Shown here: in pieces, positions 25,251 to 33,592 of the stretch
Layout: each line of letters opens with the position of its first letter
Numbering within the stretch: the stretch's first letter is position 1
Assembly (NCBI GenBank): GCA_026388695.1
Contig: JAPLJH010000057.1
Location: 1-41,476 of the forward strand
DNA: 41,476 nt
Source: Deltaproteobacteria bacterium
GTDB taxonomy: Bacteria > Desulfobacterota > Desulfobulbia > Desulfobulbales > Desulfurivibrionaceae
Direction of reading: 5' to 3'
Position numbers and translations under genes: made by a program
The notes under the pieces: model-generated
The model's input: the letters and a program-made list of their open reading frames with translations, nothing else
Database searches by the model: none
What the model was told of the DNA's origin: nothing

Positions 25251-27143
25251 ATGACCAAACTTATCTACACGCTCTTCCTTGTCGCCGTGCTTGGGGTTAT
25301 TGGCCTTGCCACCGCTCTTTTCTGGAGGCTGGAAAACACCAGCCCACCCCTCAAATACAACGATTTCTTGACCAACCTGGAGAACAATGAGGTTGCCGAG
25401 GTGCACCTCAAGGGCGGCAACATCAAGCTCACCGATATCTATGGTCGTGAATTTTCGACATTTTCCCCGGACGTTGGCGATCTAATGGATAAACTTGCCC
25501 CAAAAAAGATTGCCATCACCGCGGAAGACGATCGCCCCTCGCCATTCTGGAACCTCTTTACCGTCACCCTACCGATCAGCGTCATCTTGATCGGCTGGCT
25601 GCTACTGATGCACACCCAGCAGCGGGGCGGCGAAGAGGAACCGGAATTTGCCAAGAATAAGGCAATTCATTTCGACAAGAACAACAAACCAATAACCTTT
25701 GACGATGTTGCTGGCATCCCGGAGGCAAAGGAAGAACTCAAGGAGATTGTCAATTTCCTCAAGGAGCCGAAAAAATTCAGCCGCCTCGGTGCCAGCCTGC
25801 CCAAGGGCGTCCTGCTGCAAGGACTTCCCGGCACGGGCAAAACCCTTCTCGCCAAAGCCATTGCCGGCGAGGCCGGGGTTCCGTTTTACAGCTTCAGCGG
25901 CTCTGATTTCGTGGAGATGTTCGTGGGGGTTGGCGCCTCCAGGGTGCGGGATCTCTTTCGGGAAGCCAAAAAGAATGCCCCCTGCATCGTCTTTATCGAC
26001 GAGATCGATGCGGTGGGCGCCCGCCGCAGCGGGGCAGGATCGGTGGGCGGCCAGGATGAACGGAGCCAGACCTTGAACGCCCTGTTGGTCGAGATGGATG
26101 GCTTCAGCCGTGACGACACCATCATTGTCCTTGCCGCCACCAACCGCCCGGACATCCTTGATCCGGCCCTAAGGCGCCCAGGCCGCTTTGACCGGCAGAT
26201 CACCATCCTGCCCCCGGACGTGAAAGGCAGGCTGAAAATCATCCAGGTGCACAGCCAACGCGTCACCATCTCGGATGGTGTCGATCTGGCCGAAGTTGCC
26301 AGAAACACCCCAGGTTTTACCGGCGCCGAGCTGGCCAATCTCGTAAACGAAGCCGCCCTGATCGCAGCGCGAGAAGGCAAGGAGGGCATCGAAGCCAGCG
26401 ATTTCAACGAGGCAAAGGACCGGATTCTTATCGGCGTCGAGCGCAAGGGCTTCGTGATCAGCAAGGATGACCGGCGGACCATGGCCTACCACGAGGCAGG
26501 CCATGCCATTGTTGCCCGCCATATCCCCGGAGCCGATCCCATTCAGAAAATCACCATCATCCCCCGGGGCCGGGCCATGGGCCATACCCAGCAGCAAAGC
26601 CTTGTCGACCGCCAGGCCTACACCAAGGAATACCTGCAAGCCAAGATCACCATCCTCATGGGTGGCAGGGCTGCGGAACGAATCGGCCTCAACCAGCAGA
26701 CCACCGGGGCAGAGGACGATCTGTTGCGCGCCACCCAAATTGCCACCAAGATGGTGTGCCAGTGGGGGATGAACGAGGTTGTCGGCCCCCTGGCCTATGC
26801 CAAATCCGATGAAGGCTTTCTCGGAGACCAGGCAAGCCAGCTGATCTACAGCGAAACCACGGCCCGGCACATCGACATGGAGGTGCGAAAGCTGGTGGAG
26901 GACAGCTACCAGAGGGCACACGCCATCCTGCTGCAAGAAAAACCTTTTCTAGGGCACCTTGCGGAAATCCTCCTGCAAACAGAAACCCTGGACCGGGAGG
27001 AGATGGAGATAATATTCGAGTGCTCCCAGAAAAAACTGTCTTCGGAAACAACGGAATCCAGCGAGGGAAAGGTTCATGAGTGCATGACCTGCCCGGCCGC
27101 CAGCCATTGCGCGCATCTGCCTTCGCCAGGGGACTACTACTGA
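25251..27143 (+). CDS. ftsH: ATP-dependent membrane zinc metalloprotease FtsH
   Basis: 630 residues from ATG 25251 ([11 protein letters not shown]), with AGAGG upstream; a TTG start 38 codons earlier is rejected. Two N-terminal membrane segments flank a small periplasmic domain. The AAA core shows [14 protein letters not shown], Walker A GLPGTGKT (Leu replaces the usual Pro), Walker [10 protein letters not shown] and the second region of homology ([20 protein letters not shown]). The protease site HEAGH is intact. Unlike usual FtsH, the C-terminus ends in a Cys/His cluster, [15 protein letters not shown], about residues 608-622, which could bind a metal or respond to redox. FtsH degrades damaged or unassembled membrane proteins; this may be a second, specialised copy. 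Confidence 0.95.
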   Translation: MTKLIYTLFLVAVLGVIGLATALFWRLENTSPPLKYNDFLTNLENNEVAEVHLKGGNIKLTDIYGREFSTFSPDVGDLMDKLAPKKIAITAEDDRPSPFWNLFTVTLPISVILIGWLLLMHTQQRGGEEEPEFAKNKAIHFDKNNKPITFDDVAGIPEAKEELKEIVNFLKEPKKFSRLGASLPKGVLLQGLPGTGKTLLAKAIAGEAGVPFYSFSGSDFVEMFVGVGASRVRDLFREAKKNAPCIVFIDEIDAVGARRSGAGSVGGQDERSQTLNALLVEMDGFSRDDTIIVLAATNRPDILDPALRRPGRFDRQITILPPDVKGRLKIIQVHSQRVTISDGVDLAEVARNTPGFTGAELANLVNEAALIAAREGKEGIEASDFNEAKDRILIGVERKGFVISKDDRRTMAYHEAGHAIVARHIPGADPIQKITIIPRGRAMGHTQQQSLVDRQAYTKEYLQAKITILMGGRAAERIGLNQQTTGAEDDLLRATQIATKMVCQWGMNEVVGPLAYAKSDEGFLGDQASQLIYSETTARHIDMEVRKLVEDSYQRAHAILLQEKPFLGHLAEILLQTETLDREEMEIIFECSQKKLSSETTESSEGKVHECMTCPAASHCAHLPSPGDYY

Positions 27144-27305
27144 AACCAGAGCCCCACGATCAAGACACCTGGTGCGCATTTTTTCGCTTTTTTTGCGATA
27201 TTATGATTGACCAAAAAACTTACATTTTAAATTTCCGCAAATCTTTTCTATTTTTCATCCTGCAATGCTAACATCTTAAACTGACACGTAACATACTAAA
27301 ATTAT

Positions 27306-27333
27306 TTGTTTTTTCTTTATACACATCTATGAT
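27306..27333 (+). promoter_or_regulatory. Candidate promoter of the multiheme cytochrome gene
   Basis: TTGTTT (27306-27311), 16-bp spacer, TATGAT (27328-27333) within an AT-rich tract, about 70 bp before the start codon. Confidence 0.45.
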
Positions 27334-27353
27334 AGATTACAAGGGAGGCGGCA

Positions 27354-27370
27354 TTTCACGGAATGTGAAA
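27354..27370. promoter_or_regulatory. Palindrome in the cytochrome leader
   Basis: TTTCAC-GGAAT-GTGAAA lies just downstream of the candidate promoter and upstream of the start codon, a position suited to a repressor operator. No binding protein is identified; the neighbouring MerR regulator is one possibility. Confidence 0.45.
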
Positions 27371-27402
27371 CCATGAAAATAACCGAGACGGGAGGATGAG
27401 CA

Positions 27403-28845
27403 TTGGTCAAATTCACGGACATTATCAAAACGTTTATCAATGGCATTGCACGCAGCAAGGTTTCCCTGGTGGGTGCCGTCCTGACCACCGTTACCTTTCC
27501 AATCCTGCTGGTTGCGGCAGTCCTCGACATCATGGGAGTTGTGGAGAACGCTTATTTCGGGTTTGTCATCTACATGGTTCTGGGTCCGCTCTTTATGACG
27601 AGCCTGATCCTTGTTTTCCTGGGCCTTTTTTTCTTCAAGGGCAAGGAAGAAGTCGGCATCTTCACCTATGATTATCTGAAAGAACAATTCACCGCCCCGG
27701 ACCGGTTCACCAAGGTGCGCAAGCTTATTCTCCTGGCAACCGCCCTTACCCTGCTCAATCTTTTCATCCTCGCCCTCATTTCCTACACCGGTTACCACTA
27801 TACCGAGTCCGTCGGCTTCTGCGGGCAATTCTGTCATACGGTCATGGCACCGGAGTACACCACCTACAAAAACTCCCCCCACTCCCGGGTCCGCTGCGTG
27901 GAATGTCATATCGGCCCGGGCGCCCAGTGGTTTGCAAAATCGAAGATTTCCGGGGTCAGGCAGCTCGCTGCCGTTGCCTTTGGCACCTACAGCAGGCCTA
28001 TTCTAACCCCGGTTCACGGCCTGCGCCCGGCCCGGGAAACCTGCGAGGAATGTCATCGGCCTGAATTGTTTCATGGCGACAAGCTCTATATCCGGGATAA
28101 ATTCAAAGCCGATGAAAAAAACACCCATCTCCAGACCGTGCTTCTCCTCAAAGTTGGTTCGGGCGGCTACCGGGGCAGCGACGCCCACGGCATCCACTGG
28201 CATGTGGCTCCAGAAAACAAGATAACCTATACGCACACCGATACGGCACGGGAAAAAATCAGCGAGGTGACGCTCTCCAAGCCGGACGGCACACAGGTTG
28301 TTTTCGCCCAGGCTGCGGAAGCCTCTACCGGGCCTGCCGGAGAAGTCCGGACCATGGATTGCATCGATTGCCACAATCGTCCAACCCATGTTTACCTCTC
28401 CCCGGATGAAGCCTTGGACCAAAAACTGCTGCACGGGAATATTCCTGCTTCCCTTCCCTACATAAAGAAAAATGCTCTGGAGTTGATCACGAAAAGCTAT
28501 GCCAGTCAGGAAGAAGCCAAAAACGTTATTGCCACAGAAATCCGGGCCAGATACCGAAAGGATTACCCCAAACTGGTGAGCAACAATATGCCGCTACTGG
28601 AAAAGGCCATCGCAGGTATCCAGGCGGCCTACGCGGAGAACGTTTTCCCTGAAATGAAGATAGAATGGAACACCTACCGGAATTTCCTTGGTCACAAGAA
28701 TGATTCAGGCTGTTTCCGTTGCCATGATGACGGCCATACAACCAAGGCTGGCGAGGCCATCTCCATGAACTGTGATACCTGTCATGTCATTTTGGCCGAG
28801 GACGAGGAGGCCCCCAAGGTTCTGAAAACACTGCGCGGCTTGTAA
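27403..28845 (+). CDS. Inner-membrane multiheme cytochrome c, NapC/NirT-type, ImcH-like
   Basis: 480 residues. Three membrane segments (~17-40, 52-78, 107-128) precede a periplasmic domain with six heme sites: one unusual CX3CH (C140-C144-H145) and five CX2CH (C165, C214, C320, C437, C457). This layout, with an FCGxxCHTVMAPEY first heme, resembles ImcH-like quinol dehydrogenases that feed periplasmic cytochromes during metal or electrode respiration in Geobacter; ImcH itself has more hemes. The start is TTG 27403, set by GGGAGG 7 bases upstream; an ATG at 27396 is out of frame. It has its own candidate promoter. The likely job is moving electrons from menaquinol to periplasmic acceptors, possibly including the neighbouring molybdoenzyme; the acceptor is inferred, not shown. 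Confidence 0.88.
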   Translation: MVKFTDIIKTFINGIARSKVSLVGAVLTTVTFPILLVAAVLDIMGVVENAYFGFVIYMVLGPLFMTSLILVFLGLFFFKGKEEVGIFTYDYLKEQFTAPDRFTKVRKLILLATALTLLNLFILALISYTGYHYTESVGFCGQFCHTVMAPEYTTYKNSPHSRVRCVECHIGPGAQWFAKSKISGVRQLAAVAFGTYSRPILTPVHGLRPARETCEECHRPELFHGDKLYIRDKFKADEKNTHLQTVLLLKVGSGGYRGSDAHGIHWHVAPENKITYTHTDTAREKISEVTLSKPDGTQVVFAQAAEASTGPAGEVRTMDCIDCHNRPTHVYLSPDEALDQKLLHGNIPASLPYIKKNALELITKSYASQEEAKNVIATEIRARYRKDYPKLVSNNMPLLEKAIAGIQAAYAENVFPEMKIEWNTYRNFLGHKNDSGCFRCHDDGHTTKAGEAISMNCDTCHVILAEDEEAPKVLKTLRGL

Positions 28846-28857
28846 CAGATGTGTTAT

Positions 28858-28898
28858 GTTGGGGAAGGTCAGCTCTTAGCGGGGCGGCCTTCTCCAAC
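28858..28898 (+). terminator. Imperfect hairpin after the cytochrome gene
   Basis: GTTGGGGAAGG and CCTTCTCCAAC pair with one mismatch around a ~19-nt loop. There is no T-run. It may be an attenuator before the MerR gene or a weak terminator. Confidence 0.4.
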
Positions 28899-28956
28899 AC
28901 TCTATTCAGGAGAGGGCGTTCCATCCCACCCAAAACGGATACGCACGGAGCGGCAC

Positions 28957-29391
28957 ATGACACTTGACAACAGCGAACCGATTTACCCGATCAGTGTTGC
29001 AGCAAAACTTCTCTCCGTTCACCCACGAACCTTACGAATCTACGAAGAAGAGAACCTAATCAAGCCGGCTCGGCAAGGCAACAAGCGCTATTTCTCGAAC
29101 AACGACATTGAGTGGATCACCTGCCTGCGCACCCTGATCCATGAAAAGGGCATCAGCATCCCCGGCATCAAGATGCTGCTCGAACTTACCCCCTGCTGGG
29201 AAATCACCAAATGCCCCCCCGAAAAAAGGGACCGTTGCTCAGCCTATATCGACAGATCCATCCCCTGCTGGCAGCGAGCCAGCACCGCCTGCGCCAAGGA
29301 GTTTCAGCAATGCGACAACTGCGAGGTCTATATCCGGGCCATGAAGCAGGTCAAGGAACTGGCCGCAACCAGCGACTCCCCTAAGCCATAA
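28957..29391 (+). CDS. MerR-family regulator with C-terminal seven-cysteine (two-CW type) domain
   Basis: 144 residues. Residues ~8-76 are a MerR helix-turn-helix (YPISVAAKLLSVHPRTLRIY, then EENLIKPARQGNKRYF), closest in style to HspR-type short regulators. The tail has cysteines at 80, 86, 94, 104, 112, 119 and 122 in the pattern CW-x4-C, C-x-AY, PCW, C-x6-C-x2-C-x-VY, which I recognise as the two-CW domain seen in deltaproteobacterial sensor proteins. It could bind a metal or Fe-S cluster, making this a candidate redox or metal sensor. ATG 28957 was chosen with GGAG 9 bases upstream; a frame reaching further upstream has no similarity. It lies 110 bp behind the cytochrome gene and converges on pepA. 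Confidence 0.88.
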   Translation: MTLDNSEPIYPISVAAKLLSVHPRTLRIYEEENLIKPARQGNKRYFSNNDIEWITCLRTLIHEKGISIPGIKMLLELTPCWEITKCPPEKRDRCSAYIDRSIPCWQRASTACAKEFQQCDNCEVYIRAMKQVKELAATSDSPKP

Positions 29392-29397
29392 AGCCTC

Positions 29398-30891
29398 CTA
29401 CCCCTTCCAATTTCTGACAAAATCGAACAGTGTACGCACGGCGATACCGGAAGGCCCTTTGGGGATATAGGATTTTTCGGTAAAGTCCCAGGCCGTGCCG
29501 GCAATATCCAGGTGGGCCCAGGGGGTCTCCCCGACAAATTCCTTAAGAAAGGCGGCGGCGGTGATGGTGCCGCCGTCCTTTTTTCCAACGTTTTTGAGAT
29601 CGGCAATCTCTGATTTCAGCTGTTTGGTGTACTCCGGGTCCAGGGGCAGCCGCCACAAAGGTTCGCCACTGCGATCTCCTGCGGCAAGTATCCGATCGCA
29701 CAAATCATCGTTATTGGACAACAGGCCGGTACGGTGATGGCCAAGGCCGACAATGACGGCACCGGTCAGGGTGGCAACGTCAATCACCATGTCCGGCTTG
29801 TATTTCTTGATGCCGTAGGCCAGAGCATCGGCCAGGATAAGACGGCCCTCGGCATCGGTGTTGACCACCTCCACAGTTTTGCCGCCGTACTGGGTGATCA
29901 CGTCCCCTGGTTTCAAAGCGGCCGGGCCGGGCAGATTTTCCGTGGCCGGGACAATCGCCACCACGTTCAACCCTTTAAGCTTCGCTTGGGCAACCGCCTG
30001 CATGGTGCAAAGGACCGCAGCCCCCCCGCACATATCGTACTTCATCTCTTCCATACCCGCGCTGGGCTTAAGCGAGATGCCCCCGGAATCAAAGGTGAGT
30101 CCCTTGCCGACCAACAGCAGGGTGGGCGCGCTTGGCTTTACGGCATACTCAAGAATCACCATTTCCGGGGGACAGGCCGAGCCCTGATTGACAGCCAAGA
30201 TTCCCCCCAGGCCCAGTTTTTTCAGCCGGGTCTGATCCAGGACTGTACAGGTCATCCCGTGGGTAGCGGCCAACTGTCTGCCATATTCAGAAAAATGTGC
30301 GGGAGTCCAGTGACTGGCTGGCTCATTGGCCATATCGCGGGCCTGGCAGGCGGCCTGGGCGCCAATTTCACCCAGCTTAAGTGCCTTGTCCAGTCCCTTG
30401 TGATCAACGGCATACAGGGCCGCCTGCTTCAACATCTCTCCCGAGGCAGCCGGGTCGGCATTTTTAGTTTTGTACTTCTTAAACCGGTAGGCACCCAGCA
30501 CAAGGCCTTCGGACAGGCCCTCCACCATCTCGGCCTTATCACAGCCAAGGTCCGGTAAAACAAGCAACAACTCCTGGACATTGCTCTTCATGGCCAGGGA
30601 AGCTATGGTCCCGCCCGCCTTGCGAAACAACTCTCGAGTCAAGTCCTCTTTGCCTAGACCGACAACCAGTATCCGCTTGGCCGACGGGGTACCCTGCTTT
30701 CCTTTTTCTGGATAAAAAAGCAGGTGCTCTCCCTCTTTTCCGGAAAAATCCCCAAACCCATGCACCCGCCGGATAACTCCATCGACAACCCCATTGGCAC
30801 AGCGGGGGGCACCCTTGCCCGACTGACGCACCAGATATACCACAAGATCACCCACATATGTTTCCGGACCAGCCTTACTGAACTGCAACAT
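29398..30891 (-). CDS. pepA: Leucyl aminopeptidase (M17, PepA)
   Basis: 497 residues from ATG 30891 (MLQFSKAGPE), with GAGG ~10 bases upstream; TTG 30906 is a possible alternative. The family signature NTDAEGRLILADAL and the metal-binding block GKGLTFDSGGISLKP are intact, followed by EEMKYDMCGGAAVL. It is a cytosolic hexameric di-metal exopeptidase that releases N-terminal residues from peptides. It lies 61 bp downstream of the HDOD gene on the same strand and may share its transcript; its end converges with the MerR gene, 6 bp apart. Confidence 0.95.
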   Translation of the reverse strand: MLQFSKAGPETYVGDLVVYLVRQSGKGAPRCANGVVDGVIRRVHGFGDFSGKEGEHLLFYPEKGKQGTPSAKRILVVGLGKEDLTRELFRKAGGTIASLAMKSNVQELLLVLPDLGCDKAEMVEGLSEGLVLGAYRFKKYKTKNADPAASGEMLKQAALYAVDHKGLDKALKLGEIGAQAACQARDMANEPASHWTPAHFSEYGRQLAATHGMTCTVLDQTRLKKLGLGGILAVNQGSACPPEMVILEYAVKPSAPTLLLVGKGLTFDSGGISLKPSAGMEEMKYDMCGGAAVLCTMQAVAQAKLKGLNVVAIVPATENLPGPAALKPGDVITQYGGKTVEVVNTDAEGRLILADALAYGIKKYKPDMVIDVATLTGAVIVGLGHHRTGLLSNNDDLCDRILAAGDRSGEPLWRLPLDPEYTKQLKSEIADLKNVGKKDGGTITAAAFLKEFVGETPWAHLDIAGTAWDFTEKSYIPKGPSGIAVRTLFDFVRNWKG

Positions 30892-30952
30892 AAATGTGTT
30901 CCTCAATGCTTATTGTTGAAATTAGAAAAACCAAGGCGGACGAACGAGGCAC

Positions 30953-32149
30953 TCAGGCGGCAATGGTCATGATTTTATCCATGGTCAGAATACGGGCATA
31001 TTGCAGCCATTCCTCCACCGGCAGATCCTGAGGCAGGAGATTGAAATCCGTGGTGATTGCCTCCCCGTTGGCTGCCTTAAGAAGACACCGATCGGCAATG
31101 GCCACGCATAACGGCACCCCATGTAGGGAGTTAAGAGGCTGGCTGTGGTTTGCCGCTGCGTCAACCATAACCATGGGAAGATTCCACCAGAGAAGCAAAG
31201 CACTACCCAATTCCAGATGGGAGATGCCGAAAATCTGTTCTTCCATTTCGGTGGCAAATAGACCATATCGGCGCAGAAATGCTGGAGAATGGTGTAACGC
31301 CTCTTCAAGGGAGGCGAGAAAAACCAGTTTGCCGATATCATGCAGGAGCCCTGCGGTAACTGCGGTTCTCTCCTGATCCGGGGCAAGTCTCTTGGCTATA
31401 AGTCCGGCCAGTTTGCCACACTGGATGCTGTGATCAATAATATTCAGGGCATGACGATGGTACTTTTTGGGATACTGGAAGTGGTTGAGCGCACAGATAA
31501 AAAGGACCATTTTCCGCGTTCTGCTGATCCCAAGGCAGCTTACCGCCCGATGGAGATCATCAATCTTCATCCCTCTGGAAAAATGCACGGAATTGACCAT
31601 CTGCAAAAGCCGGGCGGCAAGGATTGGATCTTTGCCAAGAACCTCGACAACCTGGGTCAAGGCATACTCAGGGTTCTGGAGAAGGGCTTCAAGTTCATGC
31701 ACCACCGGCGGCAATGTAGGCAGTCCCTGGCCATGGTTCAAAAACTCCCAGCATTTACGAATCCGAATCCGCGAGCGCACGGCAAGATCATGCTCCAGTG
31801 AGCGTTCCAGCTCTTTACTCAAGGGCAAACAAAATGCCCGATGCGCCGCCCCGGTCGCCACAAGCCTTACCAGTGCATCAGCCCCGGTCTTTTCCGAAAA
31901 AACAATCCTGATTGCATGGGGGCAGACGTTGGCGACATATCGCAGGAAATCCTGCTCTTGCATGCCAGGCAGGTAAAGGTTGCACAGGACAACATCCGGC
32001 ACAACCCCGGCAAGAAGTTGCTTGAATTCTTCGATGGTTTTAGAATAGCAGACGAGATGCGGCCAACGCCCCAGCAATTCCTGGAAAACGGCCGTATGTA
32101 ACGGGTCAAAATCGACAATAAAGACCGAACATTTTTTCATGCAAACCAT
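30953..32149 (-). CDS. HDOD-domain signalling protein with degenerate receiver domain
   Basis: 398 residues. Residues ~6-125 have receiver-like secondary structure (SVFIVDFDPLHTAVFQELL), but the usual acceptor Asp is replaced by Asn57 (VVLCNLYLPG), so it is probably not phosphorylated. Residues ~155-350 form an HDOD domain (GLPTLPPVVHELEALLQNP, VNSVHFSRGMKI, SCLGISRTRKMV) that keeps an HD-like LLHDIGKL motif. HDOD proteins act in signalling, motility or biofilm control and are usually non-enzymatic. I chose ATG 32149 (MVCMKK); ATG 32140 is also possible and a longer upstream frame is unsupported. It is divergent from the DUF21/CBS gene. Confidence 0.85.
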   Translation of the reverse strand: MVCMKKCSVFIVDFDPLHTAVFQELLGRWPHLVCYSKTIEEFKQLLAGVVPDVVLCNLYLPGMQEQDFLRYVANVCPHAIRIVFSEKTGADALVRLVATGAAHRAFCLPLSKELERSLEHDLAVRSRIRIRKCWEFLNHGQGLPTLPPVVHELEALLQNPEYALTQVVEVLGKDPILAARLLQMVNSVHFSRGMKIDDLHRAVSCLGISRTRKMVLFICALNHFQYPKKYHRHALNIIDHSIQCGKLAGLIAKRLAPDQERTAVTAGLLHDIGKLVFLASLEEALHHSPAFLRRYGLFATEMEEQIFGISHLELGSALLLWWNLPMVMVDAAANHSQPLNSLHGVPLCVAIADRCLLKAANGEAITTDFNLLPQDLPVEEWLQYARILTMDKIMTIAA

Positions 32150-32289
32150 AGGTTGCAAATCCCCTTCCGGCCTCTCTGCGCGAGGCCACGGTGGCACATC
32201 CAGAAAACAAAATCTGTTTTCGCCATCTCAAAAAAACTGAAGGAGTTCGGTGGTGTTGCTCTGGTACTGCTACCCTTGTTTGTGTAGAG

Positions 32290-32318
32290 TTATTTGAAGG
32301 AGATATTTCTATTATAAT
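32290..32318 (+). promoter_or_regulatory. Candidate promoter for the DUF21/CBS gene
   Basis: A consensus TATAAT (32313-32318) with TTATTT 17 bp upstream (32290-32295). The -35 is poor. The start codon is 120 bp downstream, leaving a long AT-rich leader. Confidence 0.3.
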
Positions 32319-32340
32319 ACAGAGTAACCCTTACGCAACG

Positions 32341-32371
32341 ATAATTGCATGATAAAAACAAATAATTGCAT
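32341..32371. repeat. Phased direct repeats in the leader of the DUF21/CBS gene
   Basis: ATAATTGCAT occurs at 32341-32350 and 32362-32371, 21 bp apart (two helical turns), consistent with a tandem binding site. Confidence 0.45.
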
Positions 32372-32438
32372 TAGATTTCAGACAGCTATCGTAAACAGAT
32401 TTCCAAACCAATCTACCTGAAAAACAGGGAGGCCCCCC

Positions 32439-33485
32439 TTGATCCTGCAATTATGTCTGTCCGTCGGCCTTGCCATAATAATCGCCGCCCTGTGCAGCGT
32501 CTGCGAAGCAGCGCTGTACTCAGTGCCGGTGAGCCACATTGAAATCATCAGCCAGAGTCACAGACGGATCGGCCGAATCCTCATGGGTATGAAAAAAGAT
32601 ATCCACCGACCCATCACCGCTGTCCTCACCCTGAACACCATTGCCAACACGGCAGGCGCCACGGTCTCCGGGGCTGCGGCCGTTGCGGTGTTTGGTGCCG
32701 ACAGTCTGGTCTGGTTTTCCGCGCTCTTCACCATGGTCATTCTTCTTGTTTCAGAAATACTTCCCAAAACCCTCGGCGTTTCCTATAGCCGACCGCTTGC
32801 CATTTGGATCGCCTATCCCCTCCACTGGATGGTAAAACTACTAAGCCCGTTCATTCTGATAATTCAGGCCATCACCCGGTTGCTCCCGGCCAAGGACGAC
32901 GGCCTCCTGGTTTCAGCCCAAGAAATCCAGGCCCTTGCCAGGCAGAGCCACAGATCCGGAGAGATAAGCCTGCAAGAGCGGCGGGTCATCACCAACATTC
33001 TCGATCTTAAGGATAAAAACGTCCGCCAGATCATGACCCCCATCACCGTCACTTTCATGCTCGATGCCAATCAGAGCGTGGCCACGGCAATGCAGGCCAA
33101 CGAGATGCTCAATATGCACAGTAGGATTCCGGTCTATGAAAAAAATACGGACGAGGTGGTGGGCATTATCCTGCGCAAGGACCTGTTCATCTGGGCGGCT
33201 CAAGGAGCCGAAGAGAAAACCTTGCGGGAGTTCATGCAACCTGTACATTTTGTCCCGGAAACAGGACGGCTGACGGCTGTCATGCTCGAATTTTTTGAGC
33301 ACCGCCAGCATCTTTTTGTGGTGGTTGATGAATACGGCTCGGTCACCGGCGTTGTCAGTCTTGAGGACGTCATTGAAGAAATCGTGGGCCGGGAGATCAT
33401 TGATGAATCGGATCGGGCCACCAACATGCGGGAGTTTGCCAAACGCAAACGCCTCTCCTTCCTGAGCCAATCCCAAGCAAAATGA
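32439..33485 (+). CDS. DUF21/CNNM transmembrane protein with CBS pair (HlyC/CorC-related)
   Basis: 348 residues. The DUF21 membrane domain (~1-180) has four hydrophobic segments and the NTIANTAGATVSGA motif; the CBS pair covers ~195-320 (RIPVYEKNTDEVVGII, VVVDEYGSVTGVVSLEDVIEEIVG). The usual C-terminal CorC_HlyC domain is missing: only a short basic tail follows the CBS pair. Family members act in divalent cation (Mg/Co) homeostasis. The start is TTG 32439, set by GGGAGG just upstream; no in-frame ATG fits. Confidence 0.9.
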   Translation: MILQLCLSVGLAIIIAALCSVCEAALYSVPVSHIEIISQSHRRIGRILMGMKKDIHRPITAVLTLNTIANTAGATVSGAAAVAVFGADSLVWFSALFTMVILLVSEILPKTLGVSYSRPLAIWIAYPLHWMVKLLSPFILIIQAITRLLPAKDDGLLVSAQEIQALARQSHRSGEISLQERRVITNILDLKDKNVRQIMTPITVTFMLDANQSVATAMQANEMLNMHSRIPVYEKNTDEVVGIILRKDLFIWAAQGAEEKTLREFMQPVHFVPETGRLTAVMLEFFEHRQHLFVVVDEYGSVTGVVSLEDVIEEIVGREIIDESDRATNMREFAKRKRLSFLSQSQAK

Positions 33486-33546
33486 AGCGCAACAGAACAG
33501 CTCCGTAACTATTCCTGAGCCAGACAAACGGGATAAGTGCGTTAAC

Positions 33547-33585
33547 GAAATTATTTTCCGTCCCAAAAACGCAGAAAATAATTTC
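33547..33585. terminator. AT-rich inverted repeat between convergent genes
   Basis: GAAATTATTTTC (33547-33558) and GAAAATAATTTC (33574-33585) are perfect 12-bp complements with a 15-base loop, between the convergent DUF21/CBS and polyferredoxin genes. Likely a bidirectional terminator, although T-runs are short. Confidence 0.55.
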
Positions 33586-33592
33586 CAACTTA

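Noticed and set aside
27348-27362. GCGGC near the cytochrome start as a RegA half site
   Set aside because: The second half is absent and it overlaps the leader palindrome; too weak to list.
27372-27398. Eight-codon leader peptide before the cytochrome gene (ATG 27372 to TGA)
   Set aside because: No ribosome site at correct spacing and no attenuator structure beyond the palindrome.
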